In this document: one piece after another, positions 19,042 to 28,616 of the stretch
Position numbering within the stretch: position 1 is the stretch's first letter
Layout of the letters: every line of letters starts with the position of its first letter
DNA from: Brevundimonas sp. SORGH_AS_0993
Lineage (GTDB): Bacteria; Pseudomonadota; Alphaproteobacteria; Caulobacterales; Caulobacteraceae
DNA length: 64,000 bases
Assembly: GCF_030818545.1 (NCBI RefSeq)
Contig: NZ_JAUTAH010000001.1
Span: forward strand, 2,671,001 to 2,735,000
Direction of reading: 5' to 3'
Position numbers and translations under genes: made by a program
The notes under the pieces: model-generated
The model's input: only the letters and a program-made list of their open reading frames with translations
What the model was told of the DNA's origin: nothing
Database searches by the model: none

Positions 19042-20049
19042 TTACAGGAACTTCGCCATCTGCAGCGCGGTGTCGCTCATGCGCGTCGCGAAGCCCCATT
19101 CGTTGTCGTACCAGCTCAGAACGCGGGCCAGCTTGCCGTCGACGACCTGGGTCTGGGGCAGGGCGGCGGTGGAGGAGGCGGCGATGTGGTTCAGGTCGTG
19201 CGAGACCAGCGGGTCGGTCGTCGTGAACAGGACGCCCTTCATCGGGCCGTCGGCGGCGGCCTGAAGCGCGGCGTTGATCTCTTCCACCGTCACGTCGCGG
19301 GCGGCGACGACCTTCAGGTCCACGACCGAGACGTTCGGGGTCGGGACGCGGATCGACGAGCCGTCCAGCTTGCCCTTCAGCTCCGGCAGGACCAGGCCCA
19401 GGGCCTTGGCGGCGCCGGTCGATGTCGGGATCATCGACAGGGCGGCGGCGCGGGCGCGATACAGGTCCTTGTGCATCGTATCCAGCGTCGGCTGGTCGCC
19501 GGTGTAGGAGTGGATGGTGGTCATATAGCCGCGCTCGATGCCGAACAGGTCGTTCAGCACCTTGGCGACCGGGGCCAGGGCGTTGGTGGTGCACGAGCCG
19601 TTCGAGACGACGATGTCGTCGGCGGTCAGGGTCTCATGGTTGACCTTGAAGACGATGGTCTTGTCGGCGTTGTCGGCCGGGGCCGAAACCAGCACGCGCT
19701 TGGCGCCGGCCTTCAGGTGGGCGCTGGCCTTGTCCTTGGAGGTGAAGATGCCGGTGCATTCGAAGGCGATGTCCACCTTCAGCTCGGCGTGGGGCAGGTT
19801 GGCGGGGTCGCGTTCGGCCGTGACCTTGATCTTGCCCGTGCCGACGTCGATCCAGTCCTCGCCCGACGTCACCGTGCCGGGGAAGCGGCCGTGGACAGAA
19901 TCGTAGCGGAACAGGTGGGCGTTGGTCTCCACCGGGCCCAGATCGTTGATCGCCACGACCTCGATGTCCGTGCGGCCATGTTCGACGATCGAACGGAGCA
20001 CAAGGCGGCCGATGCGGCCGAAGCCGTTGATGGCGACGCGAACGGTCAT
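19042..20049 (-). CDS. gap: Glyceraldehyde-3-phosphate dehydrogenase, type I
   Basis: A 335-residue enzyme of standard length. N-terminal NAD-binding motif [17 protein letters not shown]; catalytic cysteine in [38 protein letters not shown] and [14 protein letters not shown] complete the signature. ATG 20049 has GAGGAACC upstream. It is the first gene of the gap-(small ORF)-pgk-fba series. The divergent 233-base region upstream carries a small GGGTTTCAACCC hairpin (about 20108-20119) and leads into the ilv leader on the other strand. Confidence 0.97.
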   Translation of the reverse strand: MTVRVAINGFGRIGRLVLRSIVEHGRTDIEVVAINDLGPVETNAHLFRYDSVHGRFPGTVTSGEDWIDVGTGKIKVTAERDPANLPHAELKVDIAFECTGIFTSKDKASAHLKAGAKRVLVSAPADNADKTIVFKVNHETLTADDIVVSNGSCTTNALAPVAKVLNDLFGIERGYMTTIHSYTGDQPTLDTMHKDLYRARAAALSMIPTSTGAAKALGLVLPELKGKLDGSSIRVPTPNVSVVDLKVVAARDVTVEEINAALQAAADGPMKGVLFTTTDPLVSHDLNHIAASSTAALPQTQVVDGKLARVLSWYDNEWGFATRMSDTALQMAKFL

Positions 20050-20282
20050 GGTGGGTTCCTCTGAGCTATGGCTTATCGTTGTGCGTCTCAATGACCGCGC
20101 GCGGGGCGGGTTTCAACCCCAGGCGCGTCACAACGGGCTGCGGACTGTTACGCTAGGCGGCCTTGAGGCAAGAAACACCACTTCGAAGGAAATTCTGCGC
20201 CCTGAGGGCAAAAATCTTGCCGTCGGCGGTTGCGTCGCGGCGGGCGGTATGGTTTCTTGGCGTCAGAACAAGGGAGCCCCTC

Positions 20283-20432
20283 GTGGCCACGACGACGCGC
20301 GCAATCAGGAAGGACGCCGCCGCTTTCGCGGTTCCCGCCCGCGCGACCTCGGCGCCGCAGGTGCTGGCCGTATTCATTCTCACCGTACTTATTGGCCTGC
20401 TTAGCCAAGCGGCGTGGATGCCCGCGACCTGA
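20283..20432 (+). CDS. Putative ilv leader peptide (49 codons)
   Basis: Starts at GTG 20283 with AAGGGAG 6 bases upstream. The C-terminal part reads VLAVFILTVLIGLL, a run of ten Val, Leu or Ile codons within fourteen, using GTA, ATT, CTT and CTC, codons almost absent from the neighbouring ilv genes. It ends 30 bases before a terminator hairpin that precedes ilvD. This is the layout of an attenuation leader whose translation senses charged branched-chain tRNAs. An alternative is a real small membrane protein, since the same residues could form one membrane helix. The base-pairing alternatives described in the next entry favour attenuation. Confidence 0.55.
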   Translation: MATTTRAIRKDAAAFAVPARATSAPQVLAVFILTVLIGLLSQAAWMPAT

Positions 20433-20497
20433 CCTAAACACACTCAGGATCGCCTCGCACCACCCCGCTACCGAAAGGAAGCGGGGTTTTTGGTGCG
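20408..20497 (+). promoter_or_regulatory. Candidate transcription attenuator of the ilv-leu operon
   Basis: Two exclusive pairings are visible. Segment AGCGGCGTGG (20408-20417, inside the leader ORF just after its Val/Leu/Ile run) can pair with CCACCCCGCT (20460-20469) with nine of ten bases matched. The latter overlaps the 5' arm of the terminator (20463-20491). A ribosome stalled on the Val/Leu/Ile codons would leave 20408 onward free and so block the terminator. Fast translation would cover it and allow termination. Segment CGCCGCT (20318-20324) could also pair with 20408-20414. The whole scheme is inferred from sequence only. Confidence 0.55.
20463..20491 (+). terminator. Rho-independent terminator hairpin before ilvD
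   Basis: Stem CCCCGCT (20463-20469) with AGCGGGG (20480-20486), an inner CC-GAAA-GG stem-loop, and five T. The stem is further extended by CGCACCA (20456-20462) pairing with TGGTGCG (20491-20497) across the T tract. Its position 32 bases upstream of ilvD, after a leader ORF, suggests conditional rather than constitutive termination. Confidence 0.75.
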
Positions 20498-20522
20498 CGG
20501 CGGTTCCCAACGAACCGGACCG

Positions 20523-22274
20523 ATGACGCAAGATTCTACCTCAGAGCCCAAAAAGCCGAACGCGCGCAGCGCGGCGGTGACTGCCGGCCCCAACCGGGCG
20601 GCGGCCCGATCCTATATGCGCGCCGCAGGGATGCAGGACGCCGACTTCGACAAGCCGATGATCGGCATCGTCAACACATGGTCGACGGTCACGCCGTGCA
20701 ACATGCACCTGGACCGTCTGGCCAACGACGTGCGCGCCGGCGTCGTCGCGGCCGGCGGCTATCCGGTCGATTTCAACACCATCGTCGTGACCGACGGCAT
20801 CTCCATGGGCACGGCAGGGATGAAGGCGTCGCTGATCAGCCGCGAGGTCGTCGCCGACAGTATCGAACTGGCCATCGAGGGCCACCAGCTGGACGGCGTG
20901 GTCTGCATCGTCGGCTGCGACAAGACGATCCCGGCGGCGGCCATGGCCCTGGCGCGGATGGATATCCCCGGCCTGGTCTATTACGGCGGCACCATCATGC
21001 CGGGCGTCTTGCCCGCTCCTGGGGGGACGAAAGAGGTCTCGGTTCAAGAAGTGTTCGAGGCCATCGGCGCCCACGCCGCCGGCGCCCTGGACGACGCGGG
21101 CCTGAAGGCGGTCGAGAGCGCGGTCTGCCCCGGCGCGGGCGCCTGCGGCGGCCAGTTCACCGCCAACACCATGGCCATGGCCCTGTCGGTCATGGGCATC
21201 AGCCCCATGGGCGCCAACGACGTGCCCGCCGTCGATCCGGGCAAGGCCGCCCAGGGCGAGCGCTGCGGCCGCCTGATCGTCGAACGGGTCTTCGCCGGCG
21301 ACACGGCCCGCAAATACATCACCCGCGCCAGCCTGAAGAACGCCGCCGTCGCCGTTTCGGCCTCGGGCGGGTCGACCAACGCCGTCATGCACCTGACGGC
21401 CATCGCCGCCGAGGCCGGCGTCGATTTCGGGGTCGAAGACTGCCACCAGGCCTGCGTCGAGGCGCCGGTCATCTGCGACCTGAAGCCGGGCGGCCGGTTC
21501 CTGGCCTCGCACCTGTTCTCCGCCGGGGGCACCCGCCTGGTGACGCAGCGCATGGCCGAGGCCGGCAAGATCGTGAACACCCCCACCGTCAGCGGCCGCA
21601 GCCTTTTCGCCGAGGCGGCCGAGGCCGAGGAAACCCCCGGCCAGGTGGTCGTGACCCGCTTCGACGCGCCGGTCATGGACCGCGGCAGCTTCGCCGTCAT
21701 CTATGGCGACGTGGCCCCGGAAGGCGCGGTCATCAAGCTGACAGGCCACAAGGTCGACACGTTCGAGGGACCGGCCTGCGTCTTCGATTCCGAAGAAGAC
21801 GCCTTCCACGCCGTCCAGGACGGCTCGGTCGGCGAAGGCGACGTCATCATCATCCGCTACGAAGGCCCCAAGGGCGGTCCCGGCATGCGCGAGATGCTGC
21901 AAGTCACCGCCGCCTTGAAGGGCCGCAAGATCGACAACGTCGCCCTGCTGACCGACGGCCGTTTCTCGGGCGCCAGCTATGGCTTCGTCGCCGGCCACGT
22001 CTCGCCGGAAGCCGCTGTCGGCGGCCCGATCGCACTCATTCGCGATGGTGATCGCATCACCATCGACGTCACCAACCGCCGGATCGACGTCAATGTCGAT
22101 CTGGCGACGCGCCGGGCGGGCTTTACGCCCCACGTGGTCCGCCCGGCGCGAGGCGTCTTCGCCAAATACCGCGCCTCGGTGGCCTCCGCCGCCCAGGGCG
22201 CCGTCACCATTCCCAACCCGCCGCCGGCCCAAATCCCGGCAAGTCACAAGACAACCGCTGCTCAGGACGCCTGA
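20523..22274 (+). CDS. ilvD: Dihydroxy-acid dehydratase
   Basis: A 583-residue iron-sulfur enzyme, the third step of valine/isoleucine synthesis (dihydroxy acid to 2-keto acid). Motifs: PMIGIVNTWSTVTPCNMHL, VCIVGCDKTIPAAAMALARM, CPGAGACGGQFTANTMAMAL with cluster cysteines, and SASGGSTNAVMHL; the C-terminal DGRFSGASYGFVAGH closes the active site. ATG 20523 is preferred over a GTG at 20490, because the latter would begin within the terminator hairpin. ilvC follows after 3 bases, so the two are coupled. Confidence 0.97.
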   Translation: MTQDSTSEPKKPNARSAAVTAGPNRAAARSYMRAAGMQDADFDKPMIGIVNTWSTVTPCNMHLDRLANDVRAGVVAAGGYPVDFNTIVVTDGISMGTAGMKASLISREVVADSIELAIEGHQLDGVVCIVGCDKTIPAAAMALARMDIPGLVYYGGTIMPGVLPAPGGTKEVSVQEVFEAIGAHAAGALDDAGLKAVESAVCPGAGACGGQFTANTMAMALSVMGISPMGANDVPAVDPGKAAQGERCGRLIVERVFAGDTARKYITRASLKNAAVAVSASGGSTNAVMHLTAIAAEAGVDFGVEDCHQACVEAPVICDLKPGGRFLASHLFSAGGTRLVTQRMAEAGKIVNTPTVSGRSLFAEAAEAEETPGQVVVTRFDAPVMDRGSFAVIYGDVAPEGAVIKLTGHKVDTFEGPACVFDSEEDAFHAVQDGSVGEGDVIIIRYEGPKGGPGMREMLQVTAALKGRKIDNVALLTDGRFSGASYGFVAGHVSPEAAVGGPIALIRDGDRITIDVTNRRIDVNVDLATRRAGFTPHVVRPARGVFAKYRASVASAAQGAVTIPNPPPAQIPASHKTTAAQDA

Positions 22275-22277
22275 CCC

Positions 22278-23291
22278 ATGGCCATCACCATCTACACCAA
22301 CGAAGACATCAAGCCGGGCGCCATCGCCGGCCAGCGCATCGCCATCATCGGCTATGGCTCGCAGGGCCGCGCCCACGCCCAGAACCTGAAGGACAGCGGC
22401 CATGACGTGGTCGCCGGCGTTCGTCACGGCGGCACGGGCTGGAAACACGCCACCGCCGACGGCGTGCCCACCGCCGAGCCGGCCGAAGCCGTCAAGGGCG
22501 CCGACATCATCGCCATCCTGACGCCGGACATGGTTCAGGACCAAGTGTATCGCGACATCATCGAGCCGAACGCCAAGGAGGGCTCGGCCCTGCTGTTCGC
22601 CCACGGCTTCTCGATCATCTACAACCGCATCACCCCGCGCGAGGACATGGACGTGATCCTGGTGGCGCCCAAGGGACCGGGCGATCTGGTCCGCCGCGAG
22701 TTCCAGCGCGGTCGCGGCGTTCCCAGCCTGTTCGCCATCGAGAAGGACGCGACCGGCAAGGCGCGCGACCGGGCCATGGGCTACGCCAAGGGCAACGGCG
22801 GCGCAACCGGCGGCCTGCTGGAAACCACCTTCCGCGAGGAGACCGAGACCGATCTGTTCGGCGAACAGGCCGTCCTGTGCGGCGGCGCCAAGGAACTGGT
22901 CATGCAGGGCTTCAACACCCTGGTCGAGGCCGGCTACCAGCCCGAGATCGCCTATTTCGAATGCCTGCACGAGCTGAAGCTGATCGTGGACCTGTTCTAC
23001 GAAGGCGGCATCTCCAAGATGCACCACTTCATCTCGGAAACGGCCAAGTACGGCGCCGTCGCCTCTGGCCCGCGCGTCGTGACCGAAGAGACCAAGGCCC
23101 GCATGAAGACCATTCTGGACGAAATCCAGGACGGCACCTTCGCGCGCAACTGGATCGCCGAGAACGAGGCCGGCAAGCCGCAGTACGAAGCCTGGCTGAA
23201 GGCGGACCGCGAAAGCCAGATCGAACAGGTCGGCGCGCGTCTGCGCGAACGCATGGCCTGGCTGAACACGCCCAAGGCCGAAGCGGCCTGA
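22278..23291 (+). CDS. ilvC: Ketol-acid reductoisomerase, class I
   Basis: A 337-residue NADPH enzyme of short (class I) length that isomerises and reduces acetolactate or acetohydroxybutyrate. The N-terminal Rossmann motif [20 protein letters not shown] is present; metal-binding residues lie in [14 protein letters not shown] and in the helix [20 protein letters not shown]. It ends with the usual RERMAWLNT region. It lies between ilvD and ilvB with short spacers (3 and 19 bases), as part of the seven-gene branched-chain operon. Confidence 0.98.
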   Translation: MAITIYTNEDIKPGAIAGQRIAIIGYGSQGRAHAQNLKDSGHDVVAGVRHGGTGWKHATADGVPTAEPAEAVKGADIIAILTPDMVQDQVYRDIIEPNAKEGSALLFAHGFSIIYNRITPREDMDVILVAPKGPGDLVRREFQRGRGVPSLFAIEKDATGKARDRAMGYAKGNGGATGGLLETTFREETETDLFGEQAVLCGGAKELVMQGFNTLVEAGYQPEIAYFECLHELKLIVDLFYEGGISKMHHFISETAKYGAVASGPRVVTEETKARMKTILDEIQDGTFARNWIAENEAGKPQYEAWLKADRESQIEQVGARLRERMAWLNTPKAEAA

Positions 23292-23310
23292 TCGCCGCCT
23301 GAAAGACCGG

Positions 23311-25023
23311 ATGACCCTGATGACCGCCGCCGCCTTCAAACCCTCAGCCGAGACCGCTCCCCAGTCGGGCGCGCGTCTGCTGGTCTCCACCCTGGAGCGG
23401 CTGGGGGTGGAGGTGGTGTTCGGCTATCCGGGCGGCGCCATCATGCCGGTCTATGACGCCCTGGCGGGATCCAGGCTGAAGCATATCCTGGTCCGTCACG
23501 AGCAGGGCGCGGCCTTCGCCGCCGACGCCTATGCCCGAAAGAGCGGTCGGGTCGGGGTGTGCATGGCGACGTCCGGCCCCGGCGCCACCAACCTGGTCAC
23601 GGGCATCGCCAATGCGATGATGGATTCCGTGCCGATGGTCTGCATCACCGGCAATGTCGCCCAAGGTCTGATGGGCACCGACGCCTTCCAGGAGATCGAC
23701 ATCCTGGGCGTCACCCTGCCGATCGTGAAACATTCGATCCTGGTCCGTTCGGCCGCCGAGGTGCCGGCCGCGATCGAACAGGCGTTTCACATCGCCGCTA
23801 CGGGCCGTCCGGGGCCGGTGCTGGTCGACCTGCCCAAGGATGTCCAGTTCGAGACGACGACCGAGGACTATGGCTTCCACATCCCCAACCAGACGCCCCG
23901 CGTCGATCATGACGGCGTCGCCGCCGCCGAGGCTGCGATTCGGGCGGCGAAGAAGCCGCTGGTCTATATCGGCGGCGGGGTGAAGATCGGCGGCGCGACC
24001 GAGGCGTTGCGCGCCTTCGTCGCCGCGACCGGCATCCCCCAGGTGTCGACCCTGAACGCGCTGGGCACCCTACCGACCGACGCGCCGGGCATGCTGGGCA
24101 TGCTGGGCATGCACGGCACGCGCGCGGCCAACCATGCGGTGCAGGACAGCGACCTGCTGATCGTCGTCGGCGCCCGGTTCGACGACCGCGCGACGGGCAA
24201 GCTGGCCGAGTTCGCGCCGAACGCCCGCATCGTTCATTTCGACATCGACGCCTCCGAGGTCGGCAAGCTGCGTAGCGCCAATGTCGCCGTCGTCGGCGAG
24301 TTGAAACCTGGCGTCGAGGTCCTGACCGGGCGTCTGGCGGTCGGCCCGGCCCTGGACATCCAGCCCTGGGTCGCCGAATGCGCCGAGGCCGCCGCCCGGA
24401 GCGCCTATCGCTATGACGCCCCGGGCGAGGGGGTCTATGCTCCGGCCCTGCTGAAGGCCGTGTCCGAGGCGGCGGGCGATGATTTCGTCGCCGCCTGCGA
24501 CGTGGGCCAGCATCAGATGTGGGCGGCCATGCATTGCCGCTTTTCCAAGCCGGAAGCCCACATCACCTCGGGCGGTCTGGGGGCCATGGGCTTTGGCCTG
24601 CCCGCCGGCATCGGCGCCAAGCTGGCCGATCCGTCCGCCACCGTCGTCACCATCGCCGGCGACGGCGGCTTCATGATGAATATCCAGGAGCTGGCGACGC
24701 TGAAGCGTTACGGCATCCCGCTGAAGATCGTGCTGATCGACAATTCGTCCCTGGGCCTGGTGCGCCAGTGGCAGGAGCTGTTCTTCGCCGAGAACTATTC
24801 CGAGATCGACCTGTCCGACAATCCGGACTTCGTGAAGGTGGCCGAAGCCTTCGGCATCGAAGCCTTCCGCATCGACCGCCGCGATCAGGTGTCGGAAGGG
24901 GTCCAGCGCCTGCTGGCCGCCGACGGCCCTTGCCTGGCCCATGTGGTCATCGACCCGCGCGACAACGTCTGGCCGCTGGTTCCGCCGGGCAAGAACAATG
25001 CTGAAATGATGGAGGGCTCCTGA
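23311..25023 (+). CDS. ilvB: Acetolactate synthase large subunit
   Basis: A 570-residue ThDP enzyme making acetolactate and acetohydroxybutyrate. Catalytic Glu is in HILVRHEQGAAFAADAYARK; FGYPGGAIMPVYDAL, SGPGATNLVTGIANAMMDS and the ThDP motif GDGGFMMNIQELATLKRYGI with NNSSLGLVRQWQ-like DNSSLGLVRQWQELF are present, so this is the biosynthetic FAD-containing type. Two ATGs, 23311 and 23320, are both plausible. Followed after 1 base by the small regulatory subunit. Confidence 0.96.
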   Translation: MTLMTAAAFKPSAETAPQSGARLLVSTLERLGVEVVFGYPGGAIMPVYDALAGSRLKHILVRHEQGAAFAADAYARKSGRVGVCMATSGPGATNLVTGIANAMMDSVPMVCITGNVAQGLMGTDAFQEIDILGVTLPIVKHSILVRSAAEVPAAIEQAFHIAATGRPGPVLVDLPKDVQFETTTEDYGFHIPNQTPRVDHDGVAAAEAAIRAAKKPLVYIGGGVKIGGATEALRAFVAATGIPQVSTLNALGTLPTDAPGMLGMLGMHGTRAANHAVQDSDLLIVVGARFDDRATGKLAEFAPNARIVHFDIDASEVGKLRSANVAVVGELKPGVEVLTGRLAVGPALDIQPWVAECAEAAARSAYRYDAPGEGVYAPALLKAVSEAAGDDFVAACDVGQHQMWAAMHCRFSKPEAHITSGGLGAMGFGLPAGIGAKLADPSATVVTIAGDGGFMMNIQELATLKRYGIPLKIVLIDNSSLGLVRQWQELFFAENYSEIDLSDNPDFVKVAEAFGIEAFRIDRRDQVSEGVQRLLAADGPCLAHVVIDPRDNVWPLVPPGKNNAEMMEGS

Positions 25024-25024
25024 G

Positions 25025-25276
25025 ATGAGCAACACGATCCACATCCAGATCGACCGCGCCGACGGTTCGCTTCAGCGTCTGATCGGCCTGGTGGAGCGCC
25101 GGGGATTTTACATCGACGGCATGAACATGGCCGACGAAGGCCCGTTCCGGCGGATCGCCCTGACGGTGCGCGGCCGCGACGCCGCCCGATGCCTGGACAA
25201 TCTGGGCCGCCAGATCGACCGGCTGTTCGGCGTCAGCCGTCTGCCTGACGAAGCCATGCGGTCGGAAGCGGCCTGA
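25025..25276 (+). CDS. ilvM: Acetolactate synthase small subunit, short ACT-domain type (IlvM-like)
   Basis: An 83-residue protein consisting of one ACT domain: [35 protein letters not shown], then [16 protein letters not shown]. Full IlvN/IlvH subunits have about 160-185 residues with a second C-terminal domain. This length matches E. coli IlvM (about 87), the partner of IlvG. It would stabilise and possibly regulate the large subunit encoded immediately upstream. The ATG at 25025 lies 1 base after the ilvB stop. Confidence 0.85.
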   Translation: MSNTIHIQIDRADGSLQRLIGLVERRGFYIDGMNMADEGPFRRIALTVRGRDAARCLDNLGRQIDRLFGVSRLPDEAMRSEAA

Positions 25277-25284
25277 GGCGTCGG

Positions 25285-26715
25285 ATGAAACCGGGTAAAG
25301 AAGCCGCCACGCCAAGGACGCTGTTCGACAAGGTCTGGGACGCGCACGTCGTGCGGTCGGAAACGGCCGAGACGCCTGGGGTTCTGTATATCGACCTGCA
25401 TCTGGTGCACGAAGTCACCAGCCCTCAGGCCTTCAGCGAGATCGAGGCGCGCGGCCTGAAGGTGCGTCGTCCCGACCGGACCTACGCCACGCTGGACCAT
25501 TCGACCCCGACCCTGCCGCCCGGACCGGACGGCCGCAAACCCTATGTCACCGCCCAGGCCGAGGCCCAGGTCCATACGCTGGAGCGCAACTGCGCCGCCC
25601 ACGGCGTGCGGCTGGCCGGCTGGGATTCGGACGATCGGGGCGTGGTCCATGTGATGGGGCCGGAACTGGGTCTGACCCAGCCGGGCATGACGGTGGTGTG
25701 CGGCGACAGCCACACGGCGACGCACGGGGCGTTCGGCGCCCTGGCCTTCGGCATCGGCACGTCCGAGGTCGGGCACGTCCTGGCGACGCAATGCCTGTTG
25801 CAGCGCAAGCCCAGGGCCATGCGGGTGACGGTGGACGGACGGCTGGAGCCGGGCGTGTCGGGCAAGGATGTCGCGCTGGCCGTCATCGCCGCCATCGGCT
25901 TCGGCGGCGGGACCGGCTATGTCATCGAATACGCCGGCGAGGCGGTGCGGTCGCTGGACATGGAAGGGCGGATGACCCTGTGCAACATGTCCATCGAGGC
26001 GGGGGCGCGCGCGGGCATGATCGCGCCGGACCAGACGACCATCGACTGGCTGCGCGGCCGAAAGCACGTTCCGGCGGATTACGAGGCGGCGACGGCCGCG
26101 TGGCTGACCCTGGCCACCGATCCGGGCGCGACCTTCGACAAGGAGATCGTGCTGGACGGCGCGGCCATCCGTCCTATGGCGACCTGGGGTACGACGCCGG
26201 ACGCAGGGGCGCCGGTCGGGTCGCCCGTGCCGCAGCCGCAGTCGGACAGCGACCGCAAGGCGGTCGCCTATATGGGCTTCACACCCGGCGAGGCGACGAC
26301 GAACCAGCCGGTGGACGTGGTCTTCGTCGGTTCCTGCACCAACGGCCGTCTGCCGGACCTGCGCGCCGCCGCCGAGGTGCTGCGCGGGCGCAAGGTGAAG
26401 CCGGGCCTGCGGATGCTGGTGGTGCCGGGATCGGAAGCGGTGCGCCGCGACGCCGAGGCCGAAGGGTTGGATCAGATATTCATCGCAGCCGGGGCCGAAT
26501 GGCGCATTCCCGGCTGTTCGATGTGCATCGCCATGAACGGCGACGCCGTGGGGCCGGGCCAACTGGCGGTCTCGACCTCCAATCGCAATTTCGAAGGCCG
26601 CCAGGGCAAGGGCGCCCGCACCATCCTGGCCAGTCCCGCCACGGCGGCGGCGACGGCTGTGGCCGGCGTGCTGACCGATCCGCGCGTCTATCTGAACGAG
26701 GTTGAGCATGTCTGA
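25285..26715 (+). CDS. leuC: 3-isopropylmalate dehydratase large subunit
   Basis: A 476-residue aconitase-family subunit that isomerises 2- to 3-isopropylmalate with LeuD. The 4Fe-4S ligands are in [14 protein letters not shown] and [33 protein letters not shown] and [19 protein letters not shown] [20 protein letters not shown] are the other family blocks. ATG 25285 lies 8 bases after the small ALS subunit. Its last codons overlap the leuD start by 8 bases. Confidence 0.97.
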   Translation: MKPGKEAATPRTLFDKVWDAHVVRSETAETPGVLYIDLHLVHEVTSPQAFSEIEARGLKVRRPDRTYATLDHSTPTLPPGPDGRKPYVTAQAEAQVHTLERNCAAHGVRLAGWDSDDRGVVHVMGPELGLTQPGMTVVCGDSHTATHGAFGALAFGIGTSEVGHVLATQCLLQRKPRAMRVTVDGRLEPGVSGKDVALAVIAAIGFGGGTGYVIEYAGEAVRSLDMEGRMTLCNMSIEAGARAGMIAPDQTTIDWLRGRKHVPADYEAATAAWLTLATDPGATFDKEIVLDGAAIRPMATWGTTPDAGAPVGSPVPQPQSDSDRKAVAYMGFTPGEATTNQPVDVVFVGSCTNGRLPDLRAAAEVLRGRKVKPGLRMLVVPGSEAVRRDAEAEGLDQIFIAAGAEWRIPGCSMCIAMNGDAVGPGQLAVSTSNRNFEGRQGKGARTILASPATAAATAVAGVLTDPRVYLNEVEHV

Positions 26716-27292
26716 GCCGTTTCAGGTTCTAACGTCGAAAACGGTCACGCTCAGTCAGGCCAATATCGACACCGATCAGATCATTCCGGCGCGGTTCCTG
26801 ACCACCACCACGCGCGAAGGCCTGGGCAAGGCGGCCTTCTACGATTGGCGCTACGAGGCCGACGGATCGGAGAAGCCCGAGGCGATCCTGAACCGGATCG
26901 ACCCGGCCGAGCATCGCATCCTGCTGGCGGGGCGGAATTTCGCCTGCGGATCGTCACGCGAACATGCGCCCTGGGCGCTCTACGACTATGGCTTCCGGGC
27001 GGTGATCTCGACCGAGATTGCTGACATTTTTACATCGAACGCGCTGAAAAACGGCCTCCTGCCGATCGTCGTCAGCCAGGCGGTTTGGGACGATCTGGCC
27101 GCGCAGCCGGATCAACCCGTCACGATCGACCTCCAGGCGAACGAGATTCGGCGCGGCAATGCCCTGCCCGTGCCGTTCAGGGTCGAATCCTTCGCCCGCC
27201 AATGCCTGCTGGATGGGGTGGACACCCTGGGCTGGCTGCAATCAAACCTGCCCGAGATCGAAGCCTACGAGCGATCGAGAGAGACCGCCTGA
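26708..27292 (+). CDS. leuD: 3-isopropylmalate dehydratase small subunit
   Basis: A 194-residue swivel-domain subunit. Motifs: [37 protein letters not shown], and [23 protein letters not shown] 26708 ([11 protein letters not shown]) is chosen over a TTG six bases earlier. It overlaps leuC by 8 bases, and its TGA overlaps the leuB ATG (TGATG), so leuC-leuD-leuB are translationally coupled. Confidence 0.97.
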   Translation: MSEPFQVLTSKTVTLSQANIDTDQIIPARFLTTTTREGLGKAAFYDWRYEADGSEKPEAILNRIDPAEHRILLAGRNFACGSSREHAPWALYDYGFRAVISTEIADIFTSNALKNGLLPIVVSQAVWDDLAAQPDQPVTIDLQANEIRRGNALPVPFRVESFARQCLLDGVDTLGWLQSNLPEIEAYERSRETA

Positions 27293-28398
27293 TGACCACT
27301 TCCGCTCCCAAGACCTACAATATCGTCGTCCTGCCCGGCGACGGCGTCGGCCCGGAGGTGGCGGGCGCCGCCCGTCAGGTGCTGTCGGTCATCGCCGACT
27401 TCTACGGCCACCATTTCGTCTTCACCGAACATCTGATCGGCGGCGCGGCCATCGACGCGACGGGCGAGCCCTTGCCCGAGGCGACCAGCAGGGCCTGCCT
27501 GGACGCCGATGCGGTTCTGCTGGGCGCGGTCGGCGGACCCAAGTGGGATGGCGGCAAGGTGCGGCCCGAACAGGGGTTGCTGGCCATCCGCAAGGTCATG
27601 GGCCTGTTCGCCAATCTGCGCCCGCTGCAGGTCTCGCCGGTGATGGCGCACCGTTCGCCGCTGAAGAAGGAGATCGTCGAGGGCGTCGACCTGATCGTCT
27701 TCCGCGAACTGACGGGCGGGGTCTATTTCGGCAAGAAGACCCGCGACGAAAAAGGCGCCACGGACCTGTGCGAATATACGGTTGCGGAGATCGAGCGCGT
27801 CGCGCGCGCCGCCTTCCAGACCGCGCGCCAGCGTCGCGGCAAGGTCACGTCGGTCGACAAGGCCAATGTGATGGAGACCAGCCGTCTGTGGCGCGAGGTC
27901 GTGACCCGCATCCACGCCGAGGAATTCCCCGAGATCACCTTGGAGCACGCCCTGGTCGACTCCATGGCCATGCACCTGATCCGGAAGCCGCGCGAGTACG
28001 ACGTCATCCTGACCGAGAACATGTTCGGCGACATCCTGTCCGACGAAATTTCCGTGCTGGGCGGCTCCATCGGCCTGTTGCCGTCGGCGTCGCTGGGCAC
28101 GGCGGGGCCGGGCCTGTTCGAACCGATCCACGGCTCGGCGCCGGACATCGCGGGGCAGGATCTGGCCAACCCCGTCGGCGCCATCCTGTCGGCGGCGCTG
28201 CTGCTGCGTCACAGCCTGAAGCTGGAGGACGAGGCCGATTCCATCGAGGCGGCCGTCGCCGCCGTCCTGGCCGCGGGCGCCGTTACGGCCGACCTTGGCG
28301 GGGAACTGGGCACGCGCGGGGCGACCGAGGCGGTGATCGACGCCATCCGCGCCATTCACTGGGCGGCGGCGCACCGGGTGCAGATGCACTGGGCGTAA
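27292..28398 (+). CDS. leuB: 3-isopropylmalate dehydrogenase
   Basis: A 368-residue NAD enzyme that oxidises 3-isopropylmalate. Motifs: IVVLPGDGVGPEVAGAARQV, LLGAVGGPKWD, TGGVYFG, SVDKANVMETSRLWREVV, and the metal-binding NMFGDILSDEISVLGGSIGL with FEPIHGSAPDIAGQ. Normal length. Last gene of the ilv-leu operon. leuA, needed for the committed leucine step, is not in this window. Confidence 0.97.
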   Translation: MTTSAPKTYNIVVLPGDGVGPEVAGAARQVLSVIADFYGHHFVFTEHLIGGAAIDATGEPLPEATSRACLDADAVLLGAVGGPKWDGGKVRPEQGLLAIRKVMGLFANLRPLQVSPVMAHRSPLKKEIVEGVDLIVFRELTGGVYFGKKTRDEKGATDLCEYTVAEIERVARAAFQTARQRRGKVTSVDKANVMETSRLWREVVTRIHAEEFPEITLEHALVDSMAMHLIRKPREYDVILTENMFGDILSDEISVLGGSIGLLPSASLGTAGPGLFEPIHGSAPDIAGQDLANPVGAILSAALLLRHSLKLEDEADSIEAAVAAVLAAGAVTADLGGELGTRGATEAVIDAIRAIHWAAAHRVQMHWA

Positions 28399-28469
28399 AG
28401 CATCTCGACAAGGCGCGGAAAACGTTTCGCCAACCTTGGCTTTAAGGGCAATCTAAAGTCGGGTTTTCT

Positions 28470-28505
28470 GCGCCTGATCGAAGGATCATGCGCCCCTGAA
28501 TTTTT
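28470..28505 (+). terminator. Probable terminator after leuB
   Basis: A ten-base stem with nine pairs, GCGCCTGATC (28470-28479) with GATCATGCGC (28484-28493) around a GAAG loop. A TTTTT tract follows 8 bases further on. The distance to the T tract is longer than ideal, so efficiency is uncertain. It would end the ilv-leu transcript before amtB. Confidence 0.5.
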
Positions 28506-28552
28506 GTCTCACGACCGTTGCAAGAAAGTTGCGCTGTTCGCCGTCTTGCCTC

Positions 28553-28567
28553 TTGCGTATCACGCAA
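28553..28567. promoter_or_regulatory. Inverted repeat upstream of the ammonium transporter
   Basis: A perfect TTGCGT-ATC-ACGCAA dyad about 50 bases before the amtB ATG, in a region rich in TTGC tetramers (28517-28600). It could be an operator for nitrogen control, but it does not match the NtrC consensus and no clear sigma-54 GG/GC pair was found. Beyond this, the 218 bases between leuB and amtB hold only the putative terminator. Confidence 0.3.
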
Positions 28568-28616
28568 TTGCGGTAAAACCTTCGCAACTGCGAGATTGCA
28601 TAGGGGGTACTAGCTC

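Noticed and set aside
20490..20522. GTG start for ilvD at 20490
   Set aside because: It would place the start inside the terminator hairpin and add residues absent from the family; ATG 20523 is better.
20541..23390. 949-codon minus-strand frame opposite ilvD-ilvC
   Set aside because: It is the antisense frame of two unmistakable enzymes; the translation is rich in Gly, Ala, Asp and His with no domain.
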